A stretch of DNA of 64,000 bases, taken from contig NC_064410.1 in the NCBI RefSeq assembly GCF_023375975.1, forward strand, positions 25,431,501 through 25,495,500, given 5' to 3'. Below are positions 49,551 through 63,270 of this stretch, piece after piece. Positions within the stretch are counted from its first letter, which is position 1; the number at the start of each line of letters is the position of its first letter. Under the pieces are notes generated by a model. That model had not been told where the DNA came from. It made no database searches and worked only from the letters and a program-made list of their open reading frames with translations. A program made the translations under genes and the position numbers. Source of the DNA: Astyanax mexicanus (Eukaryota; Chordata; Actinopteri; Characiformes; Acestrorhamphidae).

Positions 49551-52500
49551 AAAAAAGTTCGAAAAAAAATTGACCCAAAAAAATTTTGAGCCAAACAAAA
49601 GTTCGAAAAATTTTGGGACCAAAAAAATTTTGACCCAAAAAAAAGTTCGAAAAATTTTAGGACCAAAAAAATTTTGACCCAAAAAAAAGTTCGAAAAAAT
49701 TTTGGGACCAAAAAAATTTTGAGCCAAAAAAAAGTTCGAAAAATTTTGGGACCAAAAAAATTTTGACCCAAAAAAAAGTTCGAAAAATTTTGGGCCGAAA
49801 AAAATTTTGACCCAAAAAAAAGTTCGAAAAATTTTGGGACCAAAAAAATTTTGACCCAAAAAAAACTTCGAAAAAAATTTGACCCAAAAAAATTTTCGAA
49901 AAATTTTGGGACCAAAAAAATTTTGACCCAAAAAAAACTTCGAAAAAATTTTGACCCAAAAAAAAGTTCGAAAAATTTTGGGACCAAAAAAATGTTGAGC
50001 CAAAAAAAAGTTCGAAAATTTTTGGGACCAAAAAAATTTTGACCCAAAAAAACCTTAGAAAAAATTTTGACCCAAAAAAAAGTTCGAAAAATTTTGGGAC
50101 CAAAAAAATTTTGATCCAAAAAAAGTTCGAAAAATTTTGGGACCAAAAAAATTTTGACCCAAAAAAAAGTTCGAAAAATTTTGGGACCAAAAAAATTTTG
50201 ACACAAAAAAAAGTTCGAAAAATTTTGGGCCGAAAAAAATTTTGACCCAAAAAAAAGTTCGAAAAATTTTGGGACCAAAAAAATTTTGACCCAAAAAAAA
50301 CTTCGAAAAAAATTTGACCCAAAAAAAATTTCGAAAAATTTTGGGACCAAAAAAATTTTGACCCAAAAAAAACTTCGAAAAAATTTTGACCCAAAAAAAA
50401 GTTCGAAAAATTTTGAGACCAAAAAAATGTTGAGCCAAAAAAAAGTGTGAAAAATTTTGGAACCAAAAAAATTTTGACCCAAAAAAACCTTCGAAAAAAT
50501 TTTGACCCAAAAAAAAGTTCGAAAAATTTTGGGACCAAAAAAATTTTGACCCAAAAAAAGTTCGAAAAATTTTGGGACCAAAAAAATTTTGACCCAAAAA
50601 AAAGTTCGAAAAATTTTGGGACCAAAAAAATTTTGACCCAAAAAAAAGTTCGAAAAAATTTTGGGACCAAAAAAATTTTGAGCCAAAAAAAAGTTCGAAA
50701 AATTTTGGGACCAAAAAAATTTTGACCCAAAAAAAAGTTCGAAAAATTTTGGGCCGAAAAAAATTTTGACCCAAAAAAAAGTTCGAAAAATTTTGGGACC
50801 AAAAAAATTTTGACCCAAAAAAAACTTCGAAAAAAATTTGACCCAAAAAAAATTTCGAAAAATTTTGGGACCAAAAAAATTTTGACCCAAAAAAAAGTTC
50901 GAAAAATTTTGGGACCAAAAAAATTTTGACCCAAAAAAAAGTTCGAAAAATTTTGGGACCAAAAAAATTTTGACCCAAAAAAAAGTTCGAGAAATTTTGG
51001 GACCAAAAAAATTTTGACCCAAAAAAAAGTTCGAAAAATTTTGGGACCAAAAAAATTTTGACCCAAAAAAAAGTTCGAAAAATTTTGGGACCAAAAAAAT
51101 TTTGACCCAAAAAAAAGTTCGAAAAAAATTTGACCCAAAAAAATTTTGAGCCAAACAAAGGTTCGAAAAATTTTGGGACCAAAAAAATTTTGACCCAAAA
51201 AAAAGTTCGAAAAATTTTGGGACCAAAAAAATTTTGACCCAAAAAAAAGTTCGAAAAAATTTTGGGACCAAAAAAATTTTGAGCCAAAAAAAAGTTCGAA
51301 AAATTTTGGGACCAAAAAAATTTTGACCCAAAAAAAAGTTTGAAAAATTTTGGGCCGAAAAAAATTTTGACCCAAAAAAAAGTTCGAAAAATTTTGGGAC
51401 CAAAAAAATTTTGACCCAAAAAAAACTTTGAAAAAAATTTGACCCAAAAAAAATTTCGAAAAATTTTGGGACCAAAAAAATTTTGACCCAAAAAAAACTT
51501 CGAAAAAAATTTGACCCAAAAAAAAGTTCGAAAAATTTTGGGACCAAAAAAATGTTGAGCCAAAAAAAAGTGTGAAAAATTTTGGAACCAAAAAAATTTT
51601 GACCCAAAAAAACCTTCGAAAAAATTTTGACCCAAAAAAAAGTTCGAAAAATTTTGGGACCAAAAAAATTTTGACCCAAAAAAAGTTCGAAAAATTTTGG
51701 GACCAAAAAAATTTTGACCCAAAAAAAAGTTCGAAAAATTTTGGGACCAAAAAAATTTTGACCCAAAAAAAAGTTCGAAAAATTTTGGGACCAAAAAAAT
51801 TTTGACCCAAAAAAATGTTCGAAAAAATTTTGGGCCAAAAAAAAGTTTGAAAAATTTTGGAACCAAAAAAATTTTGACCCAAAAAAACCTTCGAAAAAAT
51901 TTTGACCCAAAAAAAAGTTCGAAAAATTTTGGGACCAAAAAAATTTGACCCAAAAAAAAGTTTGAAAAATTTTTGGACCAAAAAAATTTTGACCCAAAAA
52001 AAAGTTCGAAAAATTTTGGGACCAAAAAAATTTTGACCCAAAAAAAAGTTCGAAAAATTTTGACCCAAAAAAATTTTGAGCCAAAAAAAAGTTTGAAAAA
52101 TTTTGGGACCAAAAAAATTTTGACCCAAAAAAAAGTTCGAAAAATTTTGGGACCAAAAAAATTTTGACCCAAAAAAAGTTCGAAAAATTTTGGGACCAAA
52201 AAAATTTTGACCCAAAAAAAAGTTCGAAAAAATTTTGACCCAAAAAAATTTTGAGCCAAAAAAAAGTTTGAAAAATTTTGGGACCAAAAAAATTTTGACC
52301 CAAAAAAAAGTTCAAAAAATTTTGGGACCAAAAAAATTTTGACCCAAAAAAAAGTTCAAAAAATTTTGGGACCAAAAAAATTTTGACCCAAAAAAAAGTT
52401 CGAAAAATTTTGGGACCAAAAAAATTTTGACCCAAAAAAAAGTTCGAAAAATTTTGGGCCGAAAAAAATTTTGACCCAAAAAAAAGTTCGAAAAATTTTG

Positions 52501-55500
52501 GGACCAAAAAAATTTTGACCCAAAAAAAACTTCGAAAAAAATTTGACCCAAAAAAATTTTCGAAAAATTTTGGGACCAAAAAAATTTTGACCCAAAAAAA
52601 ACTTCGAAAAAATTTTGACCCAAAAAAAAGTTCGAAAAATTTTGGGACCAAAAAAATGTTGAGCCAAAAAAAAGTGTGAAAAATTTTGGAACCAAAAAAA
52701 TTTTGACCCAAAAAAACCTTAGAAAAAATTTTGACCCAAAAAAAAGTTCGAAAAATTTTGGGACCAAAAAAATTTTGATCCAAAAAAAGTTCGAAAAATT
52801 TTGGGACCAAAAAAATTTTGACCCAAAAAAAAGTTCGAAAAATTTTGGGACCAAAAAAATTTTGACACAAAAAAAAGTTCGAAAAATTTTGGGCCGAAAA
52901 AAATTTTGACCCAAAAAAAAGTTCGAAAAATTTTGGGACCAAAAAAATTTTGACCCAAAAAAAACTTCGAAAAAAATTTGACCCAAAAAAAATTTCGAAA
53001 AATTTTGGGACCAAAAAAATTTTGACCCAAAAAAAACTTCGAAAAAATTTTGACCCAAAAAAAAGTTCGAAAAATTTTGGGACCAAAAAAATGTTGAGCC
53101 AAAAAAAAGTGTGAAAAATTTTGGAACCAAAAAAATTTTGACCCAAAAAAACCTTCGAAAAAATTTTGACCCAAAAAAAAGTTCGAAAAATTTTGGGACC
53201 AAAAAAATTTTGACCCAAAAAAAGTTCGAAAAATTTTGGGACCAAAAAAATTTTGACCCAAAAAAAAGTTCGAAAAATTTTGGGACCAAAAAAATTTTGA
53301 CCCAAAAAAAAGTTCGAAAAAATTTTGGGACCAAAAAAATTTTGACCCAAAAAAAAGTTTGAAAAATTTTGGGCCGAAAAAAATTTTGACCCAAAAAAAA
53401 GTTCGAAAAATTTTGGGACCAAAAAAATTTTGACCCAAAAAAAACTTCGAAAAAAATTTGACCCAAAAAAAATTTCGAAAAATTTTGGGACCAAAAAAAT
53501 TTTGACCCAAAAAAAACTTCGAAAAAAATTTGACCCAAAAAAAAGTTCGAAAAATTTTGGGACCAAAAAAATGTTGAGCCAAAAAAAAGTGTGAAAAATT
53601 TTGGAACCAAAAAAATTTTGACCCAAAAAAACCTTCGAAAAAATTTTGACCCAAAAAAAAGTTCGAAAAATTTTGGGACCAAAAAAATTTTGACCCAAAA
53701 AAAGTTCGAAAAATTTTGGGACCAAAAAAATTTTGACCCAAAAAAAAGTTCGAAAAATTTTGGGACCAAAAAAATTTTGACCCAAAAAAAGTTCGAAAAA
53801 AATTTGACCCAAAAAAATTTTGAGCCAAACAAAGGTTCGAAAAATTTTGGGACCAAAAAAATTTTGACCCAAAAAAAAGTTCGAAAAATTTTAGGACCAA
53901 AAAAATTTTGACCCAAAAAAAAGTTCGAAAAAATTTTGGGCCAAAAAAAAGTTCGAAAAATTTTGGGACCAAAAAAATTTTGACCCAAAAAAAAGTTCGA
54001 AAAATTTTGGGCCGAAAAAAATTTTGACCCAAAAAAAAGTTCGAAAAATTTTGGGACCAAAAAAATTTTGAGCCAAAAAAAAGTGTGAAAAATTTTGGAA
54101 CCAAAAAAATTTTGACCCAAAAAAACCTTCGAAAAAATTTTGACCCAAAAAAAAGTTCGAAAAATTTTGGGACCAAAAAAATTTTGACCCAAAAAAAGTT
54201 CGAAAAATTTTGGGACCAAAAAAATTTTGACCCAAAAAAAAGTTCGAAAAATTTTGGGACCAAAAAAATTTTGAGCCAAAAAAAAGTTCGAAAAAATTTT
54301 GGGACCAAAAAAATTTTGAGCCAAAAAAAAGTTCGAAAAATTTTGGGACCAAAAAAATTTTGACCCAAAAAAAAGTTCGAAAAATTTTGGGCCGAAAAAA
54401 ATTTTGACCCAAAAAAAAAGTTCGAAAAATTTTGGGACCAAAAAAATTTTGACCCAAAAAAAAGTTCAAAAAAATTTTGGGACCAAAAAAATTTTGACCC
54501 AAAAAAAAGTTTGAAAAATTTTGGGCCGAAAAAAATTTTGACCCAAAAAAAAGTTCGAAAAAAATTTGACCCAAAAAAAATTTCGAAAAATTTTGGGACC
54601 AAAAAAATTTTGACCCAAAAAAAAGTTCGAAAAAATTTTGGGCCAAAAAAAAGTTCGAAAAATTTTGGGACCAAAAAAATTTTGACCCAAAAAAAAGTTC
54701 GAAAAATTTTGGGCCGAAAAAAATTTTGACCCAAAAAAAAGTTCGAAAAATTTTGGGACCAAAAAAATTTTGAGCCAAAAAAAAGTGTGAAAAATTTTGG
54801 AACCAAAAAAATTTTGACCCAAAAAAACCTTCGAAAAAATTTTGACCCAAAAAAAAGTTCGAAAAATTTTGGGACCAAAAAAATTTTGACCCAAAAAAAG
54901 TTCGAAAAATTTTGGGACCAAAAAAATTTTGACCCAAAAAAAAGTTCGAAAAATTTTGGGACCAAAAAAATTTTGAGCCAAAAAAAAGTTCGAAAAAATT
55001 TTGGGACCAAAAAAATTTTGAGCCAAAAAAAAGTTCGAAAAATTTTGGGACCAAAAAAATTTTGACCCAAAAAAAAGTTCGAAAAATTTTGGGCCGAAAA
55101 AAATTTTGACCCAAAAAAAAGTTCGAAAAATTTTGGGACCAAAAAAATTTTGACCCAAAAAAAAGTTCGAAAAAATTTTGGGACCAAAAAAATTTTGACC
55201 CAAAAAAAAGTTTGAAAAATTTTGGGCCGAAAAAAATTTTGACCCAAAAAAAAGTTCGAAAAATTTTGGGACCAAAAAAATTTTGACCCAAAAAAAACTT
55301 CGAAAAAAATTTGACCCAAAAAAAATTTCGAAAAATTTTGGGACCAAAAAAATTTTGACCCAAAAAAAACTTCGAAAAAAATTTGACCCAAAAAAAAGTT
55401 CGAAAAATTTTGGGACCAAAAAAATGTTGAGCCAAAAAAAAGTGTGAAAAATTTTGGAACCAAAAAAATTTTGACCCAAAAAAACCTTCGAAAAAATTTT

Positions 55501-57950
55501 GACCCAAAAAAAAGTTCGAAAAATTTTGGGACCAAAAAAATTTTGACCCAAAAAAAGTTCGAAAAATTTTGGGACCAAAAAAATTTTGACCCAAAAAAAA
55601 GTTCGAAAAATTTTGGGACCAAAAAAATTTTGACCCAAAAAAAGTTCGAAAAAAATTTGACCCAAAAAAATTTTGAGCCAAACAAAGGTTCGAAAAATTT
55701 TGGGACCAAAAAATTTTTGACCCAAAAAAAAGTTCGAAAAATTTTAGGACCAAAAAAATTTTGACCCAAAAAAAAGTTCGAAAAAATTTTGGGCCAAAAA
55801 AAAGTTCGAAAAATTTTGGGACCAAAAAAATTTTGACCCAAAAAAAAGTTCGAAAAATTTTGGGCCGAAAAAAATTTTGACCCAAAAAAAAGTTCGAAAA
55901 ATTTTGGGACCAAAAAAATTTTGAGCCAAAAAAAAGTGTGAAAAATTTTGGAACCAAAAAAATTTTGACCCAAAAAAACCTTCGAAAAAATTTTGACCCA
56001 AAAAAAAGTTCGAAAAATTTTGGGACCAAAAAAATTTTGACCCAAAAAAAGTTCGAAAAATTTTGGGACCAAAAAAATTTTGACCCAAAAAAAAGTTCGA
56101 AAAATTTTGGGACCAAAAAAATTTTGACCCAAAAAAAAGTTCGAAAAAATTTTGGGACCAAAAAAATTTTGAGCCAAAAAAAAGTTCGAAAAATTTTGGG
56201 ACCAAAAAAAATTTTGACCCAAAAAAAAGTTCGAAAAATTTTGGGACCAAAAAAATTTTGACCCAAAAAAAACTTCGAAAAAAATTTGACCCAAAAAAAA
56301 TTTCGAAAAATTTTGGGACCAAAAAAATTTTGACCCAAAAAAAAGTTCGAAAAATTTTGGGACCAAAAAAATTTTGACCCAAAAAAAAGTTCGAAAAATT
56401 TTGGGACCAAAAAAATTTTGACCCAAAAAAAAGTTCGAGAAATTTTGGGACCAAAAAAATTTTGACCCAAAAAAAAGTTCGAAAAATTTTGGGACCAAAA
56501 AAATTTTGACCCAAAAAAAAGTTCGAAAAATTTTGGGACCAAAAAAATTTTGACCCAAAAAAAGTTCGAGAAATTTTGGGACCAAAAAAATTTTGACCCA
56601 AAAAAAAGTTCGAAAAATTTTGGGACCAAAAAAATTTTGACCCAAAAAAAGTTCGAAAAAAATTTGACCCAAAAAAATTTTGAGCCAAACAAAGGTTCGA
56701 AAAATTTTGGGACCAAAAAAATTTTGACCCAAAAAAAAGTTCGAAAAATTTTAGGACCAAAAAAATTTTGACCCAAAAAAAAGTTCGAAAAAATTTTGGG
56801 ACCAAAAAAATTTTGAGCCAAAAAAAAGTTCGAAAAATTTTGGGACCAAAAAAATTTTGACCCAAAAAAAAGTTTGAAAAATTTTGGGCCGAAAAAAATT
56901 TTGACCCAAAAAAAAGTTCGAAAAATTTTGGGACCAAAAAAATTTTGACCCAAAAAAAACTTCGAAAAAAATTTGACCCAAAAAAAATTTCGAAAAATTT
57001 TCGGACCAAAAAAATTTTGACCCAAAAAAAACTTCGAAAAAAATTTGACCCAAAAAAAAGTTCGAAAAATTTTGGGACCAAAAAAATGTTGAGCCAAAAA
57101 AAAGTGTGAAAAATTTTGGAACCAAAAAAATTTTGACCCAAAAAAACCTTCGAAAAAATTTTGACCCAAAAAAAAGTTCGAAAAATTTTGGGACCAAAAA
57201 AATTTTGACCCAAAAAAAGTTCGAAAAATTTTGGGACCAAAAAAATTTTGACCCAAAAAAAAGTTCGAAAAATTTTGGGACCAAAAAAATTTTGACCCAA
57301 AAAAAAGTTCGAAAAATTTTGGGACCAAAAAAATTTTGACCCAAAAAAATGTTCGAAAAAATTTTGGGCCAAAAAAAAGTTTGAAAAATTTTGGAACCAA
57401 AAAAATTTTGACCCAAAAAAACCTTCGAAAAAATTTTGACCCAAAAAAAAGTTCGAAAAATTTTGGGACCAAAAAAATTTGACCCAAAAAAAAGTTTGAA
57501 AAATTTTTGGACCAAAAAAATTTTGAGCCAAAAAAAAGTTCGAAAAATTTTGGGACCAAAAAAATTTTGACCCAAAAAAAAGTTCGAAAAATTTTGACCC
57601 AAAAAAATTTTGAGCCAAAAAAAAGTTTGAAAAATTTTGGGACCAAAAAAATATTGAGCCAAAAAAAATTTCGAAAAAATTTTGGGCCAAAAAAAAGTTT
57701 GAAAAATTTTGGAACCAAAAAATTTTGACCCAAAAAAACCTTCGAAAAAATTTTGACCCAAAAAAAAGTTCGAAAAATTTTGGGACCAAAAAAAGTTTGA
57801 CCCAAAAAAACCTTCGAAAAAATTTTGACCCAAAAAAAAGTTTGAAAAATTTTGGGACCAAAAAAATATTGAGCCAAAAAAATGTTCGAAAAAATTTTGG
57901 GCCAAAAAAAAGTTTGAAAAATTTTGGAACCAAAAAATTTTGACCCAAAA
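49551..57950. repeat. Block F: GGGCCG / ACCTTCG / GTGTGAAAA type monomers
   Basis: A recurring cassette reads GTTGAGCC (or GAGCC), GTGTGAAAA, TTTTGGAACC and ACCTTCGAAAAAATTTTGACCC. It starts near 50,447, 51,572, 52,676, 53,111, 53,591, 54,085, 54,787, 55,444, 55,938 and 57,106, so intervals range from 435 to 1,168 bp. GGGCCG cores alternate with it. Further dispersed copies include about 49,860-50,245 against 52,525-52,909 (offset about 2,665) and about 51,130-52,110 against 56,665-57,645 (offset 5,534). No gene is present. Confidence 0.82.
53245..56120. repeat. 1,853-bp duplication with a nested 702-bp duplication
   Basis: The segment 53,245-55,097 is repeated from 55,098 to about 56,120 at an offset of 1,853 bp. 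The cassettes at 53,591 and 54,085 recur at 55,444 and 55,938, each including the AAACAAAGGTTCG unit and the TTTTAGGACC unit. Inside it, about 53,925-54,626 is itself duplicated at 54,627-55,255 (offset 702 bp), carrying GGGCC-A8-GTTCG and the GTGTGAAAA cassette. Confidence 0.78.
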
Positions 57951-58024
57951 AAACCTTCGAAAAAATTTTGACCAAAAAAAAAGTTCGAAAAATTTTGGGA
58001 CCAAAAAAATTTTGACCCAAAAAA

Positions 58025-58975
58025 AAGTTCAAAAAAATTTTGACCCAAAAAAAAGTTTGAATAATTTTGGGACCAAAAAAATTTTGACCCAAAAAAAACT
58101 TCGAAAAAAATTGGACTCAAAAAAAAGTTTGAAAAATTTTGGGACCAAAAAAATTTTGACCCAAAAAAAATACTTCGAAAAAAATTGGACTCAAAAAAAA
58201 GTTTGAAAAATTTTGGGACCAAAAACATTTTGACCCAAAAAAAAGTTCGAAAAATGTTGAACCCAAAAAACACTTCGAAAAAATTTCGAGCCAAAAAAAA
58301 GTTCGAAACATTTTGGGATCAGAAAAATTTTGAGACAAAAAAAAGTTTGAAAAATTTTGGGACCAAAAAAATTTTGAGCCAAAAAAAAGTTAGAAAAAAT
58401 TTTGGGACCAAAAAAATTTGACCCAAAAAAAAGTTTGAAAAATTTTTGGACCAAAAAAATTTTGAGCCAAAAAAATGTCCGAAAAAATTTTGACCCAAAA
58501 AAATGTTTGAATAATTTTGGGACCAAAAAAATTTTGACCCAAAAAAAACTTCGAAAAAAATTGGACTCAAAAAAAAGTTCGAAAAATTTTGGGACCAAAA
58601 AAATTTTGACCCAAAAAAAAGTTCAAAAAAATTTTGACCCAAAAAAAAGTTTGAATAATTTTGGGACCAAAAAAATTTTGACCCAAAAAAAACTTCGAAA
58701 AAAATTGGACTCAAAAAAAAGTTTGAAAAATTTTGGGACCAAAAAAATTTTGACCCAAAAAAAATACTTCGAAAAAAATTGGACTCAAAAAAAAGTTTGA
58801 AAAATTTTGGGACCAAAAACATTTTGACCCAAAAAAAAGTTCGAAAAATGTTGAACCCAAAAAACACTTCGAAAAAATTTCGAGCCAAAAAAAAGTTCGA
58901 AAAAATTTTGGGATAAGAAAAATTTTGAGACAAAAAAAAGTTTGAAAAATTTTGGGACCAAAAAAATTTTGACCC
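58025..58975. repeat. 594-bp tandem duplication
   Basis: The segment from about 58,025 to 58,618 recurs from about 58,619 to 58,975 (incomplete). GTTTGAATAATTTTGGG, the two AAAATTGGACTC units, the AATACTTCG unit, ATGTTGAACCC and the AACACTTCG unit follow in the same order at about 594 bp. Confidence 0.8.
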
Positions 58976-61149
58976 AAAAAAAGTTAGAAAAAATTTTGAC
59001 CCAAAAAAATTTTGAGCCAAAAAAAAGTTTGAAAAAATTTTTGGACCAAAAAAATTTTGAGCCAAAAAAATGTCCGAAAAAATTTTGACCCAAAAAAATG
59101 TTGAGCCAAAAAAAAGTTCGAAAAATTTTGGGACCAAAAAAATTTTGACCCAAAAAAAAGTTCGAAAAATTTTGACCCAAAAAAATTTTGAGCCAAAAAA
59201 AAGTTTGAAAAATTTTGGGACCAAAAAAATTTTGACCCAAAAAAAAGTTCGAAAAATTTTGGGACCAAAAAAATTTTGACCCAAAAAAAGTTCGAAAAAT
59301 TTTGGGACCAAAAAAATTTTGACCCAAAAAAAAGTTCGAAAAAATTTTGACCCAAAAAAATTTTGAGCCAAACAAAAGTTCGAAAAATTTTGGGACCAAA
59401 AAAATTTTGACCCAAAAAAAAGTTCGAAAAATTTTGGGACCAAAAAAATTTTGACCCAAAAAAAAGTTCAAAAAATTTTGGGACCAAAAAAATTTTGACC
59501 CAAAAAAAAGTTCGAAAAAATTTTGACCCAAAAAAATTTTGAGCCAAAAAAAAGTTCGAAAAATTTTGGGAGAAAAAAAATTTTGACCCAAAAAAAGTTC
59601 GAAAAAAATTTGACCCAAAAAAAAGTTCAAAAAATTTTGGGACCAAAAAATTGTTGAGCCAAAAAAAAGTGTGAAAAATTTTGGAACCAAAAAAATTTTG
59701 ACCAAAAACCTTCGAAAAAATTTTGAGCCAAAAAAAAGTGTGAAAAATTTTGGGACCAAAAAAATTTTGAGCCAAAAAAAAGTTCGAAAAATTTTGGGAC
59801 CAAAAAAATTTTGAGCCAAAAAAAAGTTCGAAAAATTTTGACCCAAAAAAATGTTCGAAAAAATTTTGACCCAAAAAAATTTTGAGCCAAAAAAAAGTTC
59901 AAAAAATTTTGACCCAAAAAAATTTTGAGCCAAAAAAAAGTTTGAAAAATTTTGGGACCAAAAAAATTTTGACCCAAAAAAAGTTCGAAAAATTTTGGGA
60001 CCAAAAAAATTTTGACCCAAAAAAAGTTCGAAAAATTTTGGGACCAAAAAAATTTTAACCCAAAAAAAGTTCGAAAAAATTTTTACCCAAAAAAATTTTG
60101 AGCAAAACAAAAGTTCGAAAAATTTTGGGACCAAAAAAATTTTGACCCCAAAAAAAGTTTGAAAAATTTTGGGACCAAAAAAATTTTGACCCAAAAAAAA
60201 GTTCGAAAAATTTTGGGACCAAAAAAATTTTGACCAAAAAAAGTTCGAAAAATTTTGTGACCAAAAAAATTTTGACCCAAAAAAAAGTTTGAAAAAATTT
60301 TGACCCAAAAAAATTTTGAGCCAAAAAAAAGTTTGAAAAATTTTGGGACCAAAAAAATTTTGAGCCAAAAAAAAGTTCGAAAAATTTTGGGACCAAAAAA
60401 ATTTTGACCCAAAAAAAAGTTCGAAAAATTTTGGGACCAAAAAAATTTTGACCCAAAAAAAGTTCGAAAAATTTTGGGACCAAAAAAATTTTGACCCAAA
60501 AAAAAGTTCGAGAAATTTTGGGACCAAAAAAATTTTGAGCCAAACAAAAGTTCGAAAAATTTTGGGACCAAAAAAATTTTGAGCCAAACAAAAGTTCGAA
60601 AAATTTTGGGACGAAAAAAATTTTGACCCAAAAAAAAGTTCGAAAATTTTTGGGACCAAAAAAATTTTGACCCAAAAAAAAGTTCGAAAAATTTTGGGAC
60701 CAAAAAAATTTTGACCCAAAAAAAAGTTCGAAAAAATTTTGGGACCAAAAAAATTTTGAGCCAAAAAAAAGTTCGAAAAATTTTGGGACCAAAAAAATTT
60801 TGACGCAAAAAAAAGTTCGAGAAATTTTGGGACCAAAAAAATTTTGACCCAAAAAAATTTTGAGCCATAAAAAAGTTTGAAAAATTTTGGGACCAAAAAA
60901 ATTTTGACCCAAAAAAAAGTTCGAAAAATTTTGGGACCAAAAAAATTTTGACCCAAAAAAATTTCGAAAAATTTTGGGACCAAAAAAATTTTGACCCAAA
61001 AAAAAGTTCGAGAAATTTTGGGACCAAAAAAATTTTGAGCCAAACAAAAGTTCGAGAAATTTTGGGACCAAAAAAATTTTGAGCAAAACAAAAGTTCGAA
61101 AAATTTTGGGACCAAAAAAATTTTGACCCAAAAAAAAGTTCGAAAATTT

Positions 61150-63270
61150 TTGGGACCAAAAAAATTTTGACCCAAAAAAAAGTTCGAAAAAATTTTGGGA
61201 CCAAAAAAATTTTGAGCCAAAAAAAAGTTCGAGAAATTTTGGGACCAAAAAAATTTTGAGCCAAAAAAAAGTTTGAAAAATTTTGGGACCAAAAAAATTT
61301 TGACCCAAAAAAAAGTTAGAAAAATTTTGGGACCAAAAAAATTTTGACCCAAAAAAAGTTCGAAAAATTTTGGGACCAAAAAAATTTTGACCCAAAAAAA
61401 GTTCGAAAAATTTTGGGACCAAAAAAATTTTGACCCAAAAAAAAGTTCGAAAAAATTTTGGGACCAAAAAAATTTTGAGCCAAAAAAAAGTTCGAAAAAT
61501 TTTGGGACCAAAAAAATTTTGACCCAAAAAAAAGTTCGAGAAATTTTGGGACCAAAAAAATTTTGACCCAAAAAAAAATTTGAAAAATTTTGGGACCAAA
61601 AAAATTTTGACCCAAAAAAAAGTTCGAAAAATTTTGGGACCAAAAAAATTTTGACCCAAAAAAAAGTTCGAAAAATTTTGGAACCAAAAAAATTTTGACC
61701 CAAAAAAAAGTTCGAAAAAATTTTGGGACCAAAAAAATTTTGACCCAAAAAAAAATTTGAAAAATTTTGGGACCAAAAAAATTTTGACCCAAAAAAAAGT
61801 TCGAAAAATTTTGGGACCAAAAAAATTTTGACCCAAAAAAAAGTTCGAAAAATTTTGGAACCAAAAAAATTTTGACCCAAAAAAAAGTTCGAAAAAATTT
61901 TGGGACCAAAAAAAATTTGAGCCAAAAAAAGTTCGAAAAAAATTTGACCCAAAAAAAAGTTCGAAAAATTTTGGGACCAAAAAAAATTGGAGCCAAAAAA
62001 AAGTGTGAAAAATTTTGGAACCAAAAAAATTTTGACCAAAAACCTTCGAAAAAATTTTGAGCCAAAAAAAAGCTTGAAAAATTTTGGGACCAAAAAAATT
62101 TTGAGCCAAAAAACAGTTCGAAAAATTTTGGGACAAAAAAAATTTTGAGCCAAAAAAATGTTCGAAAAATTTTGACCCAAAAAAATTTTGAGCCAAAAAA
62201 AAGTTTGAAAAATTTTGGGACCAAAAAAATTTTGACCCAAAAAAAAGTTCGAAAAAATTTTGGGACCAAAAAAATTTTGAGCCAAAAAAAAGTTCGAGAA
62301 ATTTTGGGACCAAAAAAATTTTGAGCCAAAAAAAAGTTTGAAAAATTTTGGGACCAAAAAAATTTTGACCCAAAAAAAAGTTAGAAAAATTTTGGGACCA
62401 AAAAAATTTTGACCCAAAAAAAGTTCGAAAAATTTTGGGACCAAAAAAATTTTGACCCAAAAAAAGTTCGAAAAATTTTGGGACCAAAAAAATTTTGACC
62501 CAAAAAAAAGTTCGAAAAAATTTTGGGACCAAAAAAATTTTGAGCCAAAAAAAAGTTCGAAAAATTTTGGGACCAAAAAAATTTTGACCCAAAAAAAAGT
62601 TCGAGAAATTTTGGGACCAAAAAAATTTTGACCCAAAAAAAAATTTGAAAAATTTTGGGACCAAAAAAATTTTGACCCAAAAAAAAGTTCGAAAAATTTT
62701 GGGACCAAAAAAATTTTGACCCAAAAAAAAGTTCGAAAAATTTTGGAACCAAAAAAATTTTGACCCAAAAAAAAGTTCGAAAAAATTTTGGGACCAAAAA
62801 AAATTTGAGCCAAAAAAAGTTCGAAAAAAATTTGACCCAAAAAAAAGTTCGAAAAATTTTGGGACCAAAAAAAATTGGAGCCAAAAAAAAGTGTGAAAAA
62901 TTTTGGAACCAAAAAAATTTTGACCAAAAACCTTCGAAAAAATTTTGAGCCAAAAAAAAGCTTGAAAAATTTTGGGACCAAAAAAATTTTGAGCCAAAAA
63001 ACAGTTCGAAAAATTTTGGGACAAAAAAAATTTTGAGCCAAAAAAATGTTCGAAAAATTTTGACCCAAAAAAATTTTGAGCCAAAAAAAAGTTTGAAAAA
63101 TTTTGGGACCAAAAAAATTTTGACCCAAAAAAAAGTTCGAAAAATTTTGGGACCAAAAAAATTTTGACCCAAAAAAAGTTCGAAAAATTTTGGGACCAAA
63201 AAAATTTTGACCCAAAAAAAAGTTCGAGAAATTTTGGGACCAAAAAAATTTTGACCCAAAAAAAAGTTCG
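61150..63270. repeat. 1,065-bp duplication; first copy has an extra 177-bp repeat
   Basis: The GTTAGAAAA unit at 61,316 recurs at 62,381, and the TTTGAAAA unit at 61,579 recurs at 62,644, both 1,065 bp apart. Within the first copy a four-monomer stretch (about 61,579-61,755) is repeated directly at 61,756-61,932, while the second copy has it once. Past that point the offset is 888 bp, seen for the GGAGCC/GTGTGAAAA/ACCAAAAACCTTCG cassette and for AAGCTT at 62,070 and 62,958. Confidence 0.82.

Noticed and set aside
48281..53872. 1,863-codon open frame on the minus strand, Phe/Lys/Asn-rich
   Set aside because: It is a periodic translation of the satellite, in a register-shifting 44-residue pattern. 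The minus strand lacks stops in all frames by composition, other frames overlap it with the same motif, and there is no domain, signal or unique sequence.
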